Assembly: GCA_964019155.1 (NCBI GenBank)
Contig: OZ025244.1
Location: 51,290,198-51,354,197 of the forward strand
Source of the DNA: Osedax fenrisi
Taxonomy: Eukaryota > Annelida > Polychaeta > Sabellida > Siboglinidae
Reading direction: 5' to 3'
DNA: 64,000 nucleotides
Made by a program: the position numbers and the translations under genes
The notes under the pieces: generated by a model
Seen by the model: only the letters and a program-made list of their open reading frames with translations
Database searches by the model: none
Told to the model about the DNA's origin: nothing
Part shown: in pieces, positions 59,723 to 64,000 of the stretch
Layout: each line of letters begins with the position of its first letter
Numbering within the stretch: position 1 is the first letter of the stretch

Positions 59723-60374
59723 AAAATGTGAGTTTGTCAACAAGTATGGGTACAGTACACACGCATGTTGTGAAGTATACCCAATGACGAGGTGTCATTG
59801 ATATACCTATATAGTCAAGTAAAGTAAAGTAAAGTAAAGTAAAGTAAAGTCAAGTATAGTCAAGTATAGTCAAGTCAAGTATAGCGTTTTCAATTATTCA
59901 AATACACGTTAAATTCACAATTTCTAGGCATATCTAGGGTATACCCGAATACTTATTCCTACCTACTGATTACAGTGACTGTAATATAGTATCACGTGGT
60001 AATCATTAAGTAAACCAGTAGACAATTCGTAATAGACTAAATTGTTCTTCAATTAAACATAATGTACGATGCCTATGATCTACAGCACCGTTTCGGGTAT
60101 GTTTCGGGTATGTTTCAGGAATGAGTCATGCCAGTATGACGCATATGCGTATATAACTTACATCACTTATAAGTTATGTAACTTAGGATTACGACGCTAA
60201 CCGATTGCGTAACAATACATCTGCGCTACTTATCCTACGTTTCGCAGCCTGGTTATGACTACGGTTGATGTAACCTCTCTATAGAACCTATATATAGCTG
60301 CAGACTTCACTTTATAACATATGATGATGATGATAATATGGTTTATTGGCACTTATAATAGGTGTGGCCACCCC
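59690..60374. other. Gene-free stretch with pentanucleotide repeat
   Basis: (TA)n at 59,693-59,716, an AAGTA/AAGTC pentamer array at 59,817-59,885 (AGTCAAGTATAGTC variants), and otherwise unique-looking sequence. No gene seen. Confidence 0.5.
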
Positions 60375-60663
60375 TAGGAACGTCATAGGGTGATTAAAAG
60401 TGGGGGGGTATCTCAGCCTCATTAATTATTACCATATACTTTTCTAAGAAGATAAATCTAAAATTCACTTGTAGAAAGACCTCGATGTTATAGGAGGTAT
60501 TGCTAGTATTGGGTTACACAATGCAAATCAATGTTTGATATAATGACACTACAAAGTCTATAAATAGCAGACATTTAATATTCATAAAGAATAAACATTT
60601 GTAGATTTTAAAAGTGGGGGGGACATTTCCCCCTCCTCCCCCCCCCTTTTTATGACGCCCCTA
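60375..60663. mobile_element. Second hAT-like element family, 289 bp, 8-bp target duplication
   Basis: GCCACCCC flanks both ends (60,367-60,374 and 60,664-60,671). The ends TAGGAACGTCATAGGGTG and TAGGGGCGTCATAAAAAG are imperfect inverted repeats. Interior ends carry AAAAGTGGGGGGG on both sides. The end sequence differs from the 145-bp family (GTCATA rather than GCTGGAAC). Confidence 0.8.
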
Positions 60664-60671
60664 GCCACCCC

Positions 60672-60941
60672 TCGTAGGTGAACATAACAATATAGAACGA
60701 GAACAATAAATAAAATAAATAAACAAAACGATAACATAATATCATTTATAAAAATAGTAATGTATACATTACAATACATTACATACTATAGTATGATTAC
60801 AATAAGTGAATATATTACATAGATGTATATATAGCGTATGCCTTATAAACTATAGTTTATTTTAATTTATATTTTCTTGATAATCTGTGTTCTGATTGTA
60901 ACAATAACACATAATTAGATGTATATGTATATAAATGTATT

Positions 60942-60997
<56 letters not shown>

Positions 60998-61396
60998 TTA
61001 ATAAGTTCCACCTAAGAGTAATGTAACGATGAATGATTCTAAGAATATGTATTCACCTGTAAATATATACTAGAGTAACATTAAGTTACACTTTCGTTAA
61101 ACCCTATTCAATCTTCGTACTAGCATGTTATAACAGTATTATACTACCTCATCTTTCAACCTATTCTAGTATTATATTCTACATCATCCTCCGTGTAAGT
61201 AGGATTATAGTTATTGTATGGTTATTATAAGTAGTTATTATATAGTTATTATAAGTAGGATTATAGTTATATATACTACATTCTTAATCGATCCTAAATT
61301 GTTTTTTGTATATATTGGAAAATAATTACATACTAGATTATATCATTATATCATTATATCATTTACATAAATGACAGTATATTATTATATATATTA

Positions 61397-61447
<51 letters not shown>

Positions 61448-61450
61448 TAT
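60672..61450. other. Gene-free AT-rich stretch
   Basis: Long (TA)n at 60,948-60,995 and 61,400-61,441; TATAGTTATTATAAGTAGGA repeats at 61,205-61,270. No gene seen. Confidence 0.5.
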
Positions 61451-61453
61451 ATA

Positions 61454-61723
61454 TTGTTATTGTTATTTTGTGTAGTCCTTACATCCCATCCAGAAACTTA
61501 GATGAAGTTTTCACTTATAACCATGTGACTCTAATATCCCTTCGAAGCCGTTATATTGTTAAGGCATCCATGGTTTTAAATGAGAGCCGTTCATTTATTT
61601 ATACACAATTATATTAAATCACTTCTAACTATTATTGAAGACCTATATTAATAGTCCAGACAGGCTCGATCTCGCGTCCTACTGCTTGTATGTCTGACGC
61701 CTTAGACAACTGATAAACACATG

Positions 61724-61728
<5 letters not shown>
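61454..61728 (-). mobile_element. tRNA-derived SINE, copy F (most diverged)
   Basis: The tail TTATTTTGTGTAGTCCTTAC and body are recognisable with many substitutions (for example CAGAAACTTAGATGAAG). The tRNA-like head is decayed (TTAGACAACTGATAAACAC). (TA)n runs adjoin both ends. Confidence 0.8.
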
Positions 61729-61734
<6 letters not shown>

Positions 61735-61766
<32 letters not shown>

Positions 61767-62735
61767 GTTTATGGAATTCTTTAAATGCAATCACATCATC
61801 TTTAACGAATTTTAATACTTTTACATTGCATATTAATTTTTTTTTGAACAATTATATCTAGTCATTTACACATGCTTAGCTGTATTGTTATTTCAATTAT
61901 TTACATGGTCATATTTCCTTCTTGTTAGCTATTTTAATGTTTTCGTATTGTATAGATATTATTTTTCTTTGTAGACTTACTTTGGTTTTTCTTTTTCTGT
62001 GGTTTTTTATAGTTTAACTTATTTATTATTTTTAGTAACTTTGTACATTTCTTAAATAATTTATTAGATATTTGTATTATATTTTATTGTTATATATACA
62101 TAATGATATTCTTAGTATTGATAGTTAAATGTAATGTTATTGTATTGATTTTTCGTGCAACAGAACACGAATGAACAAAATATATTTACAAAATATGTAT
62201 ACTCTTTATATTTACTCGTTTTTGTATTATTCATCTCATTCTCTCACCAAGATCGGGTTGATATCTCGATAAATGCAATAGAACTTCTAAACCATATCTG
62301 AGTTTTTGATCTAGGTCATCGACTAACTCGATATTATTAGTAGTAGTGTATGCTATATACATGAATGGTATATAGGTATAACTATCTGATACCTATTAGC
62401 AACTACCCTACCTAAACACTTGATAACGTTAGGTAGGTGTTGTCTAGTATAGAGTGTATACACTGCTTGTTATATACGTCATATTGTATATACATACTGC
62501 AGCTTACTACTATAGTATACTGCCTAATGTCTGAATGCAATGTTCATTATTGATAATGTTAATCAACGCGTTCGAAACATTGAACTTTAACTTTTAATTT
62601 GATATTCACTAAGGACAAGGTGTCATATATATTTATATATATATATTATAACATATATTTAAATCCAACTAAAATTTAATAAAATTAAATATAAATAATA
62701 TATTGTACATAGTACATACACTACTACATCGATAA
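61735..62735. other. Gene-free AT-rich stretch
   Basis: (TA)n at 61,728-61,762, then T-rich sequence. No domain or exon recognised. Confidence 0.4.
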
Positions 62736-62747
62736 CGCATGATTAAT

Positions 62748-62862
62748 AACGACACGGTGACTCATACTCCTCGTCACGCGCGCAAGTGTAATGTCCTCGG
62801 TGTCCGCAGGGTGGCCGCATCAGGCACGATTCACCTGGTACCTCGTCACGTGACGTCGGCTG
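62748..62862 (-). other. Weak candidate coding segment, Cys-rich
   Basis: A GC-richer patch. After a possible acceptor (TTTGATTGACAG) the minus frame reads CLMRPPCGHRGHYTCARDEE and ends in a stop after 38 codons. Cys spacing hints at an extracellular module, but no family is recognised and no clear donor is present. May be chance. Confidence 0.2.
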
Positions 62863-62869
62863 TCAATCA

Positions 62870-63804
62870 AAGTGTATTGTTAACGTGGACGTCAATAGAC
62901 GTACGGTATTGTCGACATCGAATCGTGAATTAACCACAATATCCGTGATGCTAGTTCTCGGACTATAGTCTCTAACTATAGTCTTTAACCTTTAGGTCTC
63001 AGTCTATAGAATGTCCCGCTTAGAGCGGGTTTCACACGCACGATTTGCGAGCGATATGTCGTGCGATATCGCTGGGCGAGATAGCGTATACTGGTGTTGT
63101 GTTATCAATGTAATAACGACCTGGTATATTGTTTATATAGTTGTTATATATATAATAGTTATGTATATATATACATATATATATATAAAGTTACGTTAAA
63201 CCTCGAGTGCTATAGCCCTATAATGTATACATAAATAAACGTCATGTTATTAATGAGAGAAATTAATCCATTGAATATTCGTAAAAATACGGTATTTATA
63301 AATAATTATATATATAAAATATTAAAAAATGAAATATATTATATACTATATAAACTAATACATAGTAATCGACTATACTACAGCATGCCTATATTGATTG
63401 TACTATAGTAGATGTGTACTACTGTACCCTATATAGTACAATAGTACCCTATATAGTACAATAGTACCCTTATTCAATATACATGTATACATATTACTAC
63501 AGTAATACGTGTGTTGATGGTATCAGGCATTATATTAGTCACTAGACACCCTAGTATACTATAGTATAACTATAGTATAACTATAGCTAAGGTTTCCTTT
63601 GACGGTTATTGATCTGATCAGTAAAGAAGATAGATCTACAGATGTACGCGGAATTCACATGATAAGCACTTTTCATTCATGAGTTGCTTTTTTTATAATA
63701 GTTCCTTATAGGATATGTGTTAATATATGAATGTATGAATGAATATATGAATGTATACATTTATGTATCTATATTTGTTAATAATTGTTATTAACCTTAC
63801 TTTT

Positions 63805-63851
<47 letters not shown>

Positions 63852-64000
63852 ATGATTATGATAATGAGTAATGGTGTATTAGCACTGACATAGGCCCCTT
63901 CGCTCGTACGGGAAGAACATAATAATAAAAGTACCATGTTTTGAAGTAACAACATTTCCGATAGAAATTCGATAATAATAATACGATGAAGATAATAAAT
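62870..64000. other. AT-rich right edge, no gene seen
   Basis: GAGCGGGTTTCACACGCACG near 63,015 resembles the end of the candidate MITE at 9.9 kb. (TA)n runs at 63,150-63,185 and 63,809-63,846. GTACCCTATATAGTACAATA repeats at 63,420-63,470. Confidence 0.4.

Overview
The window is AT-rich animal nuclear DNA. The genes are split into many short, in-frame, GC-richer exons bounded by GT...AG, and they sit in a background of long (TA)n runs, decayed LINEs, tRNA-derived SINEs and short inverted-repeat DNA elements. No prokaryotic or organellar gene arrangement is visible. The species cannot be named from the sequence; an intron-rich invertebrate is my best guess.

Two genes can be supported, both on the minus strand. 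(1) About 3.2-6.5 kb: the first three coding exons of a rhodopsin-class GPCR (TM1 to TM4); TM5-TM7 are not in the window and should lie to the left of base 1. (2) 26.2-40.7 kb: twenty exons that join in frame into 856 codons plus a stop. They encode a secreted or matrix metalloprotease: basic propeptide cleavage region, complete astacin catalytic domain, EGF-like module, CUB, von Willebrand factor A (vWA), Thr/Ser-rich linker, and a terminal MAM domain. A phase-compatible exon of unknown family at 48.2-48.4 kb may be a further 5' exon. The set mixes tolloid-like (CUB, EGF) and meprin-like (MAM) modules and adds a vWA domain.

The most unusual signal is at the splice donors. Many introns begin GTTAG instead of GTAAG/GTGAG, and five of the ten GTTAG donors are followed within about 32 nt by the palindrome CACGTG. 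In two unrelated genes the donor is itself the first bases of a short tandem array (13-bp period at 32.5 kb, 22-bp period at 4.6 kb) whose other units carry further GTTAG-like sites.

Mobile DNA: LINE relics of two kinds (CR1/Jockey-like and RTE-like) at 1.6-2.5, 3.6, 5.6-6.1, 12.7-13.8, 17.3-20.0, 21.9 and 25.0 kb; six copies of one tRNA-derived SINE; a family of TA-flanked elements with 24-bp inverted ends (354 bp, 1.0 kb and 2.0 kb copies), one folded into a 250-bp-arm palindrome; and hAT-like miniature elements with perfect 8-bp target duplications. From 48.5 to 64 kb no gene was recognised; it holds minisatellites, microsatellites and mobile elements.
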